DNA from: Pseudomonas antarctica
GTDB taxonomy: Bacteria; Pseudomonadota; Gammaproteobacteria; Pseudomonadales; Pseudomonadaceae
Reading direction: 5' to 3'
Assembly (NCBI RefSeq): GCF_001647715.1
Contig: NZ_CP015600.1
Span: 2,046,001-2,110,000 of the forward strand
DNA length: 64,000 nt
Made by a program: the position numbers and the translations under genes. The notes beneath the pieces are model-generated. The model was given only the letters and a program-made list of their open reading frames with translations, was not told where the DNA came from and made no database searches. Positions 16,245 to 25,265 of the stretch are shown here, in pieces (the first letter of the stretch is position 1; each line of letters begins with the position of its first letter).

Positions 16245-17441
16245 TCAGGCGGTCGCGACTGCGGTCTGCCGCGAGGTACTCAAAAACCGCAACAACGCCA
16301 CCAGTGGGAACGCACTGCCCACCAGCATCACGCCCAACCAGCCGCCGTGTTCATACACGCTGCTGGCAATCGCCGAGCCAAACGCGCCGCCGATGAAGAT
16401 GCTGGTCATGTACAGCGCGTTCAGGCGGCTACGGCTGTTGGCGTCGAGGGCGTAGATGGCGCGCTGGCCGAGGACCATGTTCATCTGCACGCAGAAGTCC
16501 AGGACCACACCGGTCACCGCCAGGCCAATCACGCTGTACAGCGGGTGCACCAAGGCTGGCAGGAAGCTCAACGCAGCAAACAGCATGGCCAGCAGCGAGG
16601 CGCGGTGCGTGTGGCCGGCGTCGGCGAGGCGCCCGGCGATGGGGGCGGCAATAGCGCCCAGGGCACCGACCAGGGCAAACAGCGCGATCTCGCTTTGGCT
16701 CAGGCCGTGATTACGCGCCAGTTCCAACGGGGCAGCCGTCCAGAACAGGCTGAACGTGGCGAACATGCAGCCCTGATAAAACGCCCGTTGGCGCAATACC
16801 GGTTGCTGGCGCAGCAGGGTGCCGAGTGAGCGCAGCAGTTGGCCGTAGCTGGCACTGTGGTCGGGTTGACGTTTGGGGATGGTCAGCAACAGGACCACGC
16901 TGATAAACGCCATCAACGCGGCTGCAGCCATGAACATCGCACGCCAGCCGAAATGGTCGGCCACGACGCTGGACACCGGCCGTGCCAGCAGGATACCGAG
17001 CAGCAGCCCGCCCATGATGCTGCCGACCACACGGCCACGGGACTCGGCAGGCGCCAGGTGCGCGGCCAGCGGAATCAGAATTTGCACCGAGACGGAACTG
17101 AAACCGATCAGCAGTGACACCAGCAGGAACAGATTCGGTTGCTCGGTAAACGCTGCGCCCAACAGGCTGGCGATGGCCAGCACGGTGGTGGCAATCATCA
17201 GCTTGCGGTTTTCCAGCAGGTCGCCCAGCGGCACCAGGAAGAACAGGCCAAGCGCGTAGCCGATTTGCGTCAGCGACACAATCAGGCTGGCCATCGCCGG
17301 GGTCAGGCCGATGTCCGGCGCAATCAATTCGATGATCGGTTGGGCATAGTAGATGTTGGCCACAATGGCGCCGCAACAGAACGCAAACAACATCACCATG
17401 CCTCGGGTCATGGTGCTCGCAGCGGGTGGGGTAGCGTTCAT
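16245..17441 (-). CDS. MFS transporter, DHA1-like
   Basis: 398 residues from ATG 17441 (MNATPPAAS), with GAGAA upstream; an earlier in-frame start adds a non-conserved stretch. Twelve membrane segments. MFS motif A is GDLLENRKLM near residue 73, and AESRGRVVGSIMGGLLLGILLARPVSS (in parts) in helix 5 resembles drug/H+ antiporters. Substrate unknown. Convergent with hicB and divergent from the exported protein at 17.6 kb. Confidence 0.88.
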   Translation of the reverse strand: MNATPPAASTMTRGMVMLFAFCCGAIVANIYYAQPIIELIAPDIGLTPAMASLIVSLTQIGYALGLFFLVPLGDLLENRKLMIATTVLAIASLLGAAFTEQPNLFLLVSLLIGFSSVSVQILIPLAAHLAPAESRGRVVGSIMGGLLLGILLARPVSSVVADHFGWRAMFMAAAALMAFISVVLLLTIPKRQPDHSASYGQLLRSLGTLLRQQPVLRQRAFYQGCMFATFSLFWTAAPLELARNHGLSQSEIALFALVGALGAIAAPIAGRLADAGHTHRASLLAMLFAALSFLPALVHPLYSVIGLAVTGVVLDFCVQMNMVLGQRAIYALDANSRSRLNALYMTSIFIGGAFGSAIASSVYEHGGWLGVMLVGSAFPLVALLRFLSTSRQTAVATA

Positions 17442-17631
17442 GGCGTTCTCGTTAAAGCGAAGGAAGAAGGCGTGCGAGAGTAAAGACATCGCCGCGGCCG
17501 GAGTAGAGCGCTGGCAGTGATATCACTCATGCCGGAAATTAATGACTGAAACGTTAACTTTCGGGTCGAACGCCAATGATACATTCAGCCACAACTGCCG
17601 AAACAGGAAATCCACGTTCATTAAGATCACG

Positions 17632-18234
17632 TTGAACAAGATGCTCATGGCTTCAACCCTCGCCGCGGCCATGGCGATTGGCTTGGCCAATGCCGCTGAG
17701 GCCCCACGTGTCGGTGTGCGCGGCGCCATCACCGCGATGGACGGCGACGCGATGCACGTCAAGGTCAGCAGCGGTGAGGACGTCACCGTGCACCTGACCA
17801 AGGCCACCCAGGTACGCGCCGTCACCCTGGCCAAGATCGATGAGATCAAGCCCGGCAGCTACATCGGTTCCGCTGCCATGCCCAACGCCGACGGCACCCT
17901 CACGGCCCTGGAAGTTCACGTATTTCCACCGGCCATGGCCGGCACGGGCGACGGGCACCGCGCGTTTGACTTGAAAGAAGGCAGCAGCATGACCAACGGC
18001 ACCGTCGGTGACCTGGTGGTCAGCCATGGGCGCACCCTGACCGTAAAATACAAAGGCGGCGAGCAGAAGATTGTGGTGCCGGATGATGTGCCGATCGTCA
18101 ACCTGGAGCCGGGGGATCGCAGCTTGCTTAAACCGGGAGTGAAGGTGGTGTTGTTTGCGGCGCAAGCGGCGGATGGGACGATCACCGCCCAGGCGATTTC
18201 TGCCGGCAAGGATGGCGTGACGCCGCCGATGTAA
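17632..18234 (+). CDS. Exported DUF5666-like protein
   Basis: 200 residues from TTG 17632. Starting at ATG 17641 would leave a signal peptide without a basic residue (MLMASTLAAAM), so an upstream start is likely; an ATT at 17620 sits 9 bp after AGGAAA and would give an even better leader. A signal peptide ending ANA-AE is followed by two beta-rich modules (VRGAITAMDGDAMHVKV and VGDLVVSHGRTLTVKYKGG) resembling small OB-like DUF5666 repeats. Periplasmic; function unknown. Confidence 0.75.
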   Translation: MNKMLMASTLAAAMAIGLANAAEAPRVGVRGAITAMDGDAMHVKVSSGEDVTVHLTKATQVRAVTLAKIDEIKPGSYIGSAAMPNADGTLTALEVHVFPPAMAGTGDGHRAFDLKEGSSMTNGTVGDLVVSHGRTLTVKYKGGEQKIVVPDDVPIVNLEPGDRSLLKPGVKVVLFAAQAADGTITAQAISAGKDGVTPPM

Positions 18235-18253
18235 CTGGCTGGCAGAGAGCCCA

Positions 18254-18343
18254 ATGTGGGAGCGGGCTTGCTCGCGAAGGCGGAGTGTCAGTCACCGAAT
18301 CAATTGACTGAACCACCGCTTTCGCGAGCAAGCCCGCTCCCAC
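18254..18343. repeat. REPIN, class A
   Basis: Inverted GTGGGAGCGGGCTTGCTC pair, outward GTGGG ends, between the convergent exported-protein and sbp genes; a T-run follows at 18343-18349. Confidence 0.9.
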
Positions 18344-18367
18344 TTTTTTACCGTGTTTGTTCAGTTA

Positions 18368-19372
18368 TTACTGACCGGAATAGATCTGGTCAAACACCCC
18401 ACCATCATTGAAGTGGGTCTTCTGCACGGTGCGCCAGTCACCAAAGGTCTTCTCGACCGACAGGAAGTCGACTTTCGGGAAACGGTCGGTGTACTTGGCC
18501 AGCACCTGTGGGTCACGCGGGCGCAGGTAGTTGTTGGCCGCGATTTCCTGACCTTCCGGCGACCACAGGTATTTCAGGTAGTCCTCGGCGGCGACGCGGG
18601 TGCCTTTCTTCTCGACAACCTTGTCCACCACGGAAACCGGCGGCTCAGCCTCGGCAGAGACGCTTGGGTAGATCACTTCGAACTGATCACGGCCGAATTC
18701 ACGGGCGATCATTTCCGCTTCGTTCTCAAAGGTCACCAGCACGTCGCCGATCTGGTTGGTCATGAACGTGGTGGTGGCGGCACGGCCGCCGGTGTCCAGC
18801 ACGGGTGCGTGCTTGAACAACTCGCCGACGAACTTCTTCGCCTTGTCTTCGTCACCGCCGTTCTTCAGCACATAACCCCAGGCCGACAGGTAGGTGTAGC
18901 GGCCGTTACCCGAGGTTTTCGGGTTGGGCACGATCACTTGCACGCCATCCTTGAGCAGGTCCGGCCAGTCTTTCAGGGCCTTGGGGTTGCCTTTGCGCAC
19001 GATAAACACCGTGGCGGAGGTGAACGGCGCGCTGTTGTTCGGCAGGCGGGTCACCCAGTTGTCCGGCACCAGTTTGCCGTTGTCCGCCAGGGCGTTGATG
19101 TCGGTGGCCATGTTCATGGTGATGACATCAGCCGGCAGGCCGTCGATCACTGAACGGGCTTGTTTGCTGGAGCCGCCGAAGGACATTTGCAAGGTCAGCT
19201 TGTCGTTCGGGTGCTCGGCTTCCCAGTGCTTCTGGAAGGCGGCGTTGTAGTCCTTGTAAAAGTCGCGCATGACGTCATACGAGACGTTGAGCAGCGTGAC
19301 GGGGGCGGCCTGAACGGCGCCCGCCAGGGCAAGGCCGGCGGCCAGGAGAGACGCGCTAACAAGTTTTTTCAC
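18368..19372 (-). CDS. sbp: Periplasmic sulfate-binding protein
   Basis: 334 residues. Signal peptide cleaved after AVQA (about 22). Mature start APVTLLNVSYDVMRDFYKDYN and the ligand-loop region MSFGGSSKQAR, ITMNMATDI and PNPKTSGNGRYTYL are diagnostic of Sbp/CysP. It binds sulfate or thiosulfate for the CysTWA importer. No permease or ATPase genes are next to it, so it stands alone here. Confidence 0.94.
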   Translation of the reverse strand: MKKLVSASLLAAGLALAGAVQAAPVTLLNVSYDVMRDFYKDYNAAFQKHWEAEHPNDKLTLQMSFGGSSKQARSVIDGLPADVITMNMATDINALADNGKLVPDNWVTRLPNNSAPFTSATVFIVRKGNPKALKDWPDLLKDGVQVIVPNPKTSGNGRYTYLSAWGYVLKNGGDEDKAKKFVGELFKHAPVLDTGGRAATTTFMTNQIGDVLVTFENEAEMIAREFGRDQFEVIYPSVSAEAEPPVSVVDKVVEKKGTRVAAEDYLKYLWSPEGQEIAANNYLRPRDPQVLAKYTDRFPKVDFLSVEKTFGDWRTVQKTHFNDGGVFDQIYSGQ

Positions 19373-19477
19373 TGCTCATTCCTTGTTGTTCGAGAAGGTT
19401 GTTGATTGAGTGGGGGCAATTTGCCATCGACTATAGCCGGGCCCGCATAGACGTTTAAAGATTAAAACGAACTTTGC

Positions 19478-20302
19478 TTATTCCACTTTATGAAACAAGT
19501 TACTGCCACAGCGTGAGCAAAACGCCGCGTTGGGCTCGTGGCTGTCTTTTTTGCACACCGGGCAATCGTGTTGCAGTTGTTCACCGCGCATGGCACTTGC
19601 CAGCTCGGCGGTGAAAATCCCGGTGGGCACGGCGATGATCGAATAACCCGTGATCATCACCAGCGATGAAATCACCTGGCCCAGCGGGGTCTTCGGCACG
19701 ATGTCGCCAAAGCCCACGGTGGTAAGGGTCACGATTGCCCAATAGATGCCCTTGGGAATGCTGGTAAACCCGTGTTCCGGGCCTTCAATCACGTACATCA
19801 AGGTGCCGAACACCGTGACCAGGGTGCACACGCTCAGCAGGAACACCACGATCTTCTGCTTGCTGCCGCGCAGCGCCGCCATCAAGTAGTTGGCTTGCTT
19901 GAGATACGGGCTGAGCTTGAGCACGCGGAAAATCCGCAGCATCCGAATGATGCGGATGATCAGCAGGTACTGCGCATCGCTGTAATACAGCGCGAGAATG
20001 CCGGGCACGATGGCGAGCAAATCCACCAGCCCATAAAAACTGAAGGCGTAGCGCAACGGCTTGGGCGAGCAATACAGGCGCAAGCCGTACTCGATGGCGA
20101 AGATCACCGTGAAGCCCCACTCGATATAGGCCAGCAGATTCGCGTAGTTCTGGTGAACCTGGTCGATGCTGTCGAGCATCACGATCACAATGCTGGCGAG
20201 GATGATCAGCAACAAAATGCCGTCAAAGCGGCGCCCGGCCGCTGTATCGCTTTGGAAAACCATGACGTAGAGGCGCTGACGCCAGTCGTTGTTACTGTCC
20301 AT
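19478..20302 (-). CDS. Voltage-gated-type potassium channel with C-terminal zinc ribbon
   Basis: 274 residues with six membrane helices. The S4-like segment RIIRMLRIFRVLKLS (117-131) carries regularly spaced arginines and the pore filter TVGFGD is at 195-200, so it is a K+-selective channel of the Kv class. After S6 there is a short cytoplasmic tail with CPVC and CSRCG (about 246-268), a four-cysteine zinc-ribbon. Flanked by sbp and the urea transporter, same strand. Confidence 0.9.
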   Translation of the reverse strand: MDSNNDWRQRLYVMVFQSDTAAGRRFDGILLLIILASIVIVMLDSIDQVHQNYANLLAYIEWGFTVIFAIEYGLRLYCSPKPLRYAFSFYGLVDLLAIVPGILALYYSDAQYLLIIRIIRMLRIFRVLKLSPYLKQANYLMAALRGSKQKIVVFLLSVCTLVTVFGTLMYVIEGPEHGFTSIPKGIYWAIVTLTTVGFGDIVPKTPLGQVISSLVMITGYSIIAVPTGIFTAELASAMRGEQLQHDCPVCKKDSHEPNAAFCSRCGSNLFHKVE

Positions 20303-20333
20303 AAAACCCGCCTAAATCGAATATCGGGCAAGC

Positions 20334-21206
20334 CTAGGGGGATTCGAACGGGCTGTCCACGCGGGCTTTGAACAATCGCTGGCTGGCGCGTACCAGCCAG
20401 CAGGCGAGGATAAACGGCGCGGTCAGCGCCGGCAGTTGCAGGGCGCTGAACCCCGGCGTGAGCGTAATTGCCAGGCCGATGCCGAGCAGCGGCAACCAAG
20501 GCTGGCGGCGCGTCTGGCTCAACGCCAGCGCGGCCAATGCTGGGTTATAGCTGTGCAGGCCGAGAAGGGCGCTGCTGGTTTCGCCCATCAGCAGGGCGAT
20601 CAGCACGCCGCTGGCGGCACCGATCAGCGCCCACAGCGCGGCACTACGGTCGGCCAGCAACAGCCCAAACGCAATCAGGGCGCCGGCCAGTGGCTGGTCC
20701 AGCAGCATGATTTGCGCGAGCCCGGTGAAGGGCGCAGTGAGCACGCCGAGGGTGTCGGGTTCGCTCAAGGTTAAGGTGCCTGCAGGCACTGTGCCCAGCA
20801 GCAACCAGGCGAGGCCGACAAAAGGCGCGGTATAGGCGGGCAAGTCATCCGCTTGCGTGGCGTGTTTCAACCATTGCCGTGTGAGCATTGCGCTCAGGCC
20901 GCCGCACGCCAGGATCAGCGGCGGCAACAAGGCCGACCAGGCGAAATGCTGGCTGATCAACAAGCCCAGCAGCACACCGTTATAGCTATAAAGGCCGGCC
21001 TGACGTTCAGCTTTGGGATAGCCCCGGCGCTGGGCCGTGAGCAACCCCGCCAGGCCACCCAACAACGCCCCGCCAAACAAGGCCGGGGCGCCGATCAGGA
21101 TGGCCAGCAGGCACAGCAGGCCGCACAGCGGCTGGCGCTGCAGGAAGATCTGGCTGAAGCCATTGAGCAGGGCTTCGGCCCAGTCTGGGCAGGTTGGGTT
21201 GTGCAT
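20334..21206 (-). CDS. Urea transporter (UT family)
   Basis: 290 residues, about ten hydrophobic segments in two related halves. SYNGVLLGLLISQ near 75 and LLGLHSYNPALAALAL near 217 are the paired repeat signatures of the urea channel family (LNG/YNPxL-type). Passive urea uptake across the inner membrane. Ends 31 bp before the K+ channel start on the same strand. Confidence 0.85.
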   Translation of the reverse strand: MHNPTCPDWAEALLNGFSQIFLQRQPLCGLLCLLAILIGAPALFGGALLGGLAGLLTAQRRGYPKAERQAGLYSYNGVLLGLLISQHFAWSALLPPLILACGGLSAMLTRQWLKHATQADDLPAYTAPFVGLAWLLLGTVPAGTLTLSEPDTLGVLTAPFTGLAQIMLLDQPLAGALIAFGLLLADRSAALWALIGAASGVLIALLMGETSSALLGLHSYNPALAALALSQTRRQPWLPLLGIGLAITLTPGFSALQLPALTAPFILACWLVRASQRLFKARVDSPFESP

Positions 21207-21240
21207 GGTGGTTTAGTCAGTGAGACCGAGTCGCCCCCAA

Positions 21241-21312
21241 TCGCAGGCAAGCCAGCTCCCACATTTGAATGTATTGCACATCAAAATGTGGGAGTCGGGC
21301 TTGCCCGCGATG
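21241..21312. repeat. REP pair in inverse arrangement
   Basis: A class B REP complement (21241-21263) is followed by a variant REP, GTGGGAGTCGGGCTTGCC (21288 on), so the GTGGG ends face each other. This is the reverse of the ordinary REPINs in the window. Confidence 0.8.
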
Positions 21313-21327
21313 AGGCCCTTACAGGTG

Positions 21328-22743
21328 CTAAATCAACGTCTCGATGCGCAGCGAGTTGGTCGACCCCGGCTGCCCAAACGGCACTCCCGCGGTAATCACC
21401 AGCGTATCCCCGCGCTGCGCCATCCCTTGGGCCTGGGCAATTTCCAGCGCGGTGGAACACACCTCGTCCACCTGGCGCAGCCGATCATTGACCACCGAAT
21501 GCACGCCCCACGCCACGCTCAAACGGCGGGCCGTGGACAGGTTCGGCGTAAGGTTGAGGATCGGTGCCACCGGCCGTTCCCGCGCCGCGCGCAGGCTGGA
21601 GCTGCCGGACTCGCTGTAGTTCACCAGCACCGCCACCGGCAGGATGCTGCTGATACGCCGGATCGCGCAGCTGATCGCGTCCGACACCGTGGCATCGGCC
21701 TTGGGCCGGCTCACGTCCAGTTGCGTCTGGTAATCCGGGCCGTTTTCCACCTGGCGGATGATTTTGCTCATCATCTGCACGGCTTCCAGCGGGTATTCGC
21801 CCGAGGCGGTTTCCGCCGAAAGCATCACCGCGTCCGCACCTTCGGCCACCGCATTGGCCACATCCGTCACTTCGGCGCGGGTCGGCGCCGGGGAAAAACG
21901 CATGGATTCGAGCATCTGCGTGGCCACGACCACCGGCTTGCCCAATTGGCGACAGGTGCTGATGATGTCTTTCTGGATTTGCGGCACGCTTTCGGCGGGC
22001 ACTTCAACACCTAGGTCGCCTCTGGCCACCATGATCGCGTCGCTCAGTTCGGCGATTTCCTGCAGGCGTAGCACGGCTGAGGGTTTCTCGATCTTGGCCA
22101 TCAAAAATGCCTTGTCGCCGATCAACTCGCGGGCCTCGCGGATATCTTCCGGGCGTTGCACGAATGACAGTGCCACCCAGTCCACGCCCAGCTCCAGGCC
22201 GAAGCTCAGGTCGCGGCGGTCTTTGGCGGTCAATGGGCTGAGTTCCAACAGGGCTTGTGGGACATTCACGCCTTTGCGGTCAGACAGTTCGCCGCCATTC
22301 AGCACGGTGGTGTCGATGGCCTCGGCATGTTTGGTGATGACGCGCAGACGCAACTTGCCGTCGTCCAGCAGCAGGTCCATGCCCGGCTCCAGCGCTGCAA
22401 TGATTTCCGGGTGCGGCAGGTTGACCCGGCACTGATCGCCGGGTGTCGGGTCCAGGTCCAGGCGCAGGGCCTGGCCGCGCACCAGTTGCACCTTGCCCTC
22501 GGCAAAGCGCCCGACCCGCAGCTTCGGCCCTTGCAGGTCCATCAGAATGCCCAGCGGGTAATTCAGCTGGCGCTCCACTTGGCGAATCCACTGGTAGCGC
22601 TGGGCGTGATCGGCGTGGTCGCCGTGGCTGAAGTTGAGGCGGAAGATATTCACCCCGGCTTCCACCAGCTCGCGGATGTCATCGATACCGTCGGTGGCCG
22701 GGCCCAAGGTGGCGAGGATTTTGACCTTCTTGTCAGGCGTCAT
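21328..22743 (-). CDS. pyk: Pyruvate kinase
   Basis: 471 residues from ATG 22743. Markers: ILATLGPATDG near residue 9, FRLNFSHGDH near 36, the Mg/phosphoenolpyruvate-site segment FLMAKIEKPSAVLRL near 218 and MVARGDLGVEVP near 242. Converts phosphoenolpyruvate and ADP to pyruvate and ATP. Its start overlaps the end of ttuD by 11 bases, making it the last gene of the gcl operon and tying glyoxylate-derived glycerate to lower glycolysis. Confidence 0.95.
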   Translation of the reverse strand: MTPDKKVKILATLGPATDGIDDIRELVEAGVNIFRLNFSHGDHADHAQRYQWIRQVERQLNYPLGILMDLQGPKLRVGRFAEGKVQLVRGQALRLDLDPTPGDQCRVNLPHPEIIAALEPGMDLLLDDGKLRLRVITKHAEAIDTTVLNGGELSDRKGVNVPQALLELSPLTAKDRRDLSFGLELGVDWVALSFVQRPEDIREARELIGDKAFLMAKIEKPSAVLRLQEIAELSDAIMVARGDLGVEVPAESVPQIQKDIISTCRQLGKPVVVATQMLESMRFSPAPTRAEVTDVANAVAEGADAVMLSAETASGEYPLEAVQMMSKIIRQVENGPDYQTQLDVSRPKADATVSDAISCAIRRISSILPVAVLVNYSESGSSSLRAARERPVAPILNLTPNLSTARRLSVAWGVHSVVNDRLRQVDEVCSTALEIAQAQGMAQRGDTLVITAGVPFGQPGSTNSLRIETLI

Positions 22744-24013
22744 GGTTGGCAGTCTCAAGAATCAGGATGGCGCGGAAGTCATTGACGTTGGTGCGGGTCG
22801 GCTCGGTAACGATCAAACCGTCGAGCGCGGCGAAATAGCCGTAGCCATTGTTGTTGTCCAGTTCGTCACTGGCCGACAGGCCCAAGGCCTCGGCGCGGGC
22901 GTAGCTGGTCGGGGTCATGATCGCGCCGGCGTTGTCTTCCGAACCGTCGATGCCGTCGGTGTCACCGGCCAGGGCGTACACGCCGGGCAGGCCTTTGAGG
23001 CTGTCGGTCAGGCTGAGCAGGAATTCGGCGTTGCGCCCGCCACGGCCATTGCCGCGCACGGTGACGGTGGTTTCACCGCCGGACAGAATCACGCACGGCG
23101 CCGCCAATGGCTGGCCATGCTGCACGATCTGCCGAGCAATACCGGCGTGCACCTTGGCCACGTCCCGCGCTTCGCCTTCGAGGTCGCCGAGGATCAGCGG
23201 GCTGAACCCGGCCTGGCGTACTTTCACCGCCACCGCTTCCAGGGATTGCTGCGGGCGGGCGATTAACTGGAAGTGACTGCGGGCCAGCACCGGGTCGCCG
23301 GGTTTGACGGTTTCCGAAGCCGGGTTCTGCAACCAGCTGCGCACCGAGGCGGGCGCGTCGATGCCGTAGCGCTTGAGAATCGCCAGGGCTTGTTGCGACG
23401 TGCTCGGGTCGCCGACGGTGGGGCCGGAAGCGATGACGGTGGCCTGGTCGCCCGGCACGTCGGAAATCGCGTAGGTGTACACCGTCGCTGGCCATGCGGC
23501 CTTGGCCAATCGGCCGCCCTTGATGGCCGAGAGGTGTTTGCGCACGCAATTCATCTCGCCAATGGTCGCGCCGGATTTAAGCAGCGCTTTGTTGATGGCT
23601 TGCTTGTCGGCCAGGGTGATGCCTTCGGCGGGCAGGGCCAGCAAGGCCGAGCCACCGCCGGACAGCAGGAAAATCACGCGGTCGTCTTCGCCCAGGTTGC
23701 TGATCAGTTCCAGTACGCGCTTGGCCACCGCCAGGCCGGCGGCATCCGGCACCGGGTGGGCGGCTTCGACCACTTCGATTTTTTTGCACGGCGCGCCGTG
23801 GCCGTAGCGGGTGACCACCAGGCCGGTGACTTCGCCTTGCCAGCAGTTCTCGACGACGAGTGCCATGGCGGCCGCGGCTTTGCCGGCGCCGATCACGATC
23901 ACACGGCCGCTGCGGTCAGCGGGCAGATAAGGTTCAAGGACATGCCGGGGGTGGGCGGCGTCGATGGCTGTGGCAAACAGCTCGCGAAGCAGGTGTTGCG
24001 GATCGACCGACAT
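22733..24013 (-). CDS. ttuD: Glycerate 2-kinase / hydroxypyruvate reductase family TtuD
   Basis: 426 residues from ATG 24013 (MSVDPQHLLRELF). The MOFRL-type glycerate kinase signatures are ILSGGETTVTVRGNGRGGRN, LLSGGGSALLALP and ALAGDTDGIDGSEDN. Family members of this length phosphorylate glycerate to 2-phosphoglycerate; the old name hydroxypyruvate reductase is a historical label. It follows glxR after a REPIN and overlaps pyk. Confidence 0.9.
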   Translation of the reverse strand: MSVDPQHLLRELFATAIDAAHPRHVLEPYLPADRSGRVIVIGAGKAAAAMALVVENCWQGEVTGLVVTRYGHGAPCKKIEVVEAAHPVPDAAGLAVAKRVLELISNLGEDDRVIFLLSGGGSALLALPAEGITLADKQAINKALLKSGATIGEMNCVRKHLSAIKGGRLAKAAWPATVYTYAISDVPGDQATVIASGPTVGDPSTSQQALAILKRYGIDAPASVRSWLQNPASETVKPGDPVLARSHFQLIARPQQSLEAVAVKVRQAGFSPLILGDLEGEARDVAKVHAGIARQIVQHGQPLAAPCVILSGGETTVTVRGNGRGGRNAEFLLSLTDSLKGLPGVYALAGDTDGIDGSEDNAGAIMTPTSYARAEALGLSASDELDNNNGYGYFAALDGLIVTEPTRTNVNDFRAILILETANHDA

Positions 24014-24079
24014 AAGCGGGCTCCCGGGGATTTTTGTTATTAGAGATGGATCAATTTCAGACTTGGAATGCAATCAAAG

Positions 24080-24168
24080 GTGGGAGCGGGCTTGCTCGCG
24101 AATGCTGTCTTTCATTCAACATCCATGCTGACTGACCTACCGCTTTCGCGAGCAAGCCCGCTCCCACA
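24080..24168. repeat. REPIN, class A, inside the gcl operon
   Basis: Inverted GTGGGAGCGGGCTTGCTC pair with outward GTGGG ends, in the 189-bp gap between glxR and ttuD. Confidence 0.9.
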
Positions 24169-24202
24169 TTCGACCGCATTTCAAAGGTGCGAGCGGTGTG
24201 GC

Positions 24203-25093
24203 TTATTTATCGCGAATCGAAAAGTTGGCCATATGCTCCAGGCCCTTGATCAGCGCGGAGTGGTCCCAATTGCCGCCGCCAATCGCCGTGCAGGTGCTGA
24301 ACACCTGCTGCGTACCGGCGGTGTTTGGCAGGTTGATTCCCAGCTCCTTGGCACCGGCCAGCGCCAGGTTCAAATCCTTCTGGTGCAGGTTGATGCGAAA
24401 GCCCGGATCGAAAGTGCCCTTGATCATCCGCTCGCCGTGCACTTCGAGGATCTTCGAGGAAGCAAAGCCACCCATCAGCGCTTCCCGCACCTTGGCCGGA
24501 TCGGCGCCGTTTTTCGAGGCGAACAGCAGCGCTTCGGCCACGGCCTGGATGTTCAGTGCGACGATGATCTGGTTGGCCACTTTGGCGGTCTGGCCATCGC
24601 CATTGCCGCCGACCAGCGTGATGTTCTTGCCCATGCTCTGGAACAGCGGCAGGGCGCGTTCAAACGTCTGCGGTTCGCCACCGACCATGATGCTCAAGGT
24701 GCCGCCCTTGGCGCCGACTTCACCACCGGATACGGGGGCGTCGAGGTAGTGCGCGCCGGTCTGGTTGATCTTGGCGGCGAAGGCCTTGGTGGCGGTGGGG
24801 GAGATCGAACTCATGTCGATCACCACCTTGTTCGGCGACAACCCGGCGGCGACACCGTCGGCACGGAACAGCACGTCATCGACCTGTGGGGTATCCGGCA
24901 CCATCACGATGATGAATTCGGCTTCCTGCGCCACTTGCTGCGGGCTGGCCAGGGCCACGGCGCCGGCGTCGATCAGCGCTTGCGGGGCCTTGCCGTGGTG
25001 TTCGGACAGGAACAGTTGGTGACCTGCTTTCTGCAGGTTGGCGGCCATGGGTTGGCCCATGATGCCGGTGCCGATAAATCCGATTTTAGCCAT
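24203..25093 (-). CDS. glxR: 2-hydroxy-3-oxopropionate (tartronate semialdehyde) reductase
   Basis: 296 residues from ATG 25093. The N-terminal dinucleotide motif is GFIGTGIMGQPMA (residues 5-17), with the substrate motif DAPVSGGEVGAKGG near 118 and catalytic Lys in GQTAKVANQI near 170: beta-hydroxyacid dehydrogenase family. It reduces tartronate semialdehyde to D-glycerate. Placement between hyi and ttuD fixes the assignment. Confidence 0.94.
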   Translation of the reverse strand: MAKIGFIGTGIMGQPMAANLQKAGHQLFLSEHHGKAPQALIDAGAVALASPQQVAQEAEFIIVMVPDTPQVDDVLFRADGVAAGLSPNKVVIDMSSISPTATKAFAAKINQTGAHYLDAPVSGGEVGAKGGTLSIMVGGEPQTFERALPLFQSMGKNITLVGGNGDGQTAKVANQIIVALNIQAVAEALLFASKNGADPAKVREALMGGFASSKILEVHGERMIKGTFDPGFRINLHQKDLNLALAGAKELGINLPNTAGTQQVFSTCTAIGGGNWDHSALIKGLEHMANFSIRDK

Positions 25094-25158
25094 GATCAAA
25101 ATCCTCTTGTTATTAGATGGGCAGGCCTGTCTCGGGTCTGCCAAACACCGAAGATCTA

Positions 25159-25247
25159 CTGTGGGAGCTGGCTTGCCTGCGATGGCATCAACGGGTTATG
25201 CCGGGGACACCGCGGTGTCTGCATCGCAGGCAAGCCAGCTCCCACAT
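25159..25247. repeat. REPIN, class B, inside the gcl operon
   Basis: Inverted GTGGGAGCTGGCTTGCCT pair, outward GTGGG ends, in the gap between hyi and glxR. Confidence 0.9.
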
Positions 25248-25265
25248 TGTTCTGTGGTGTGTCTG

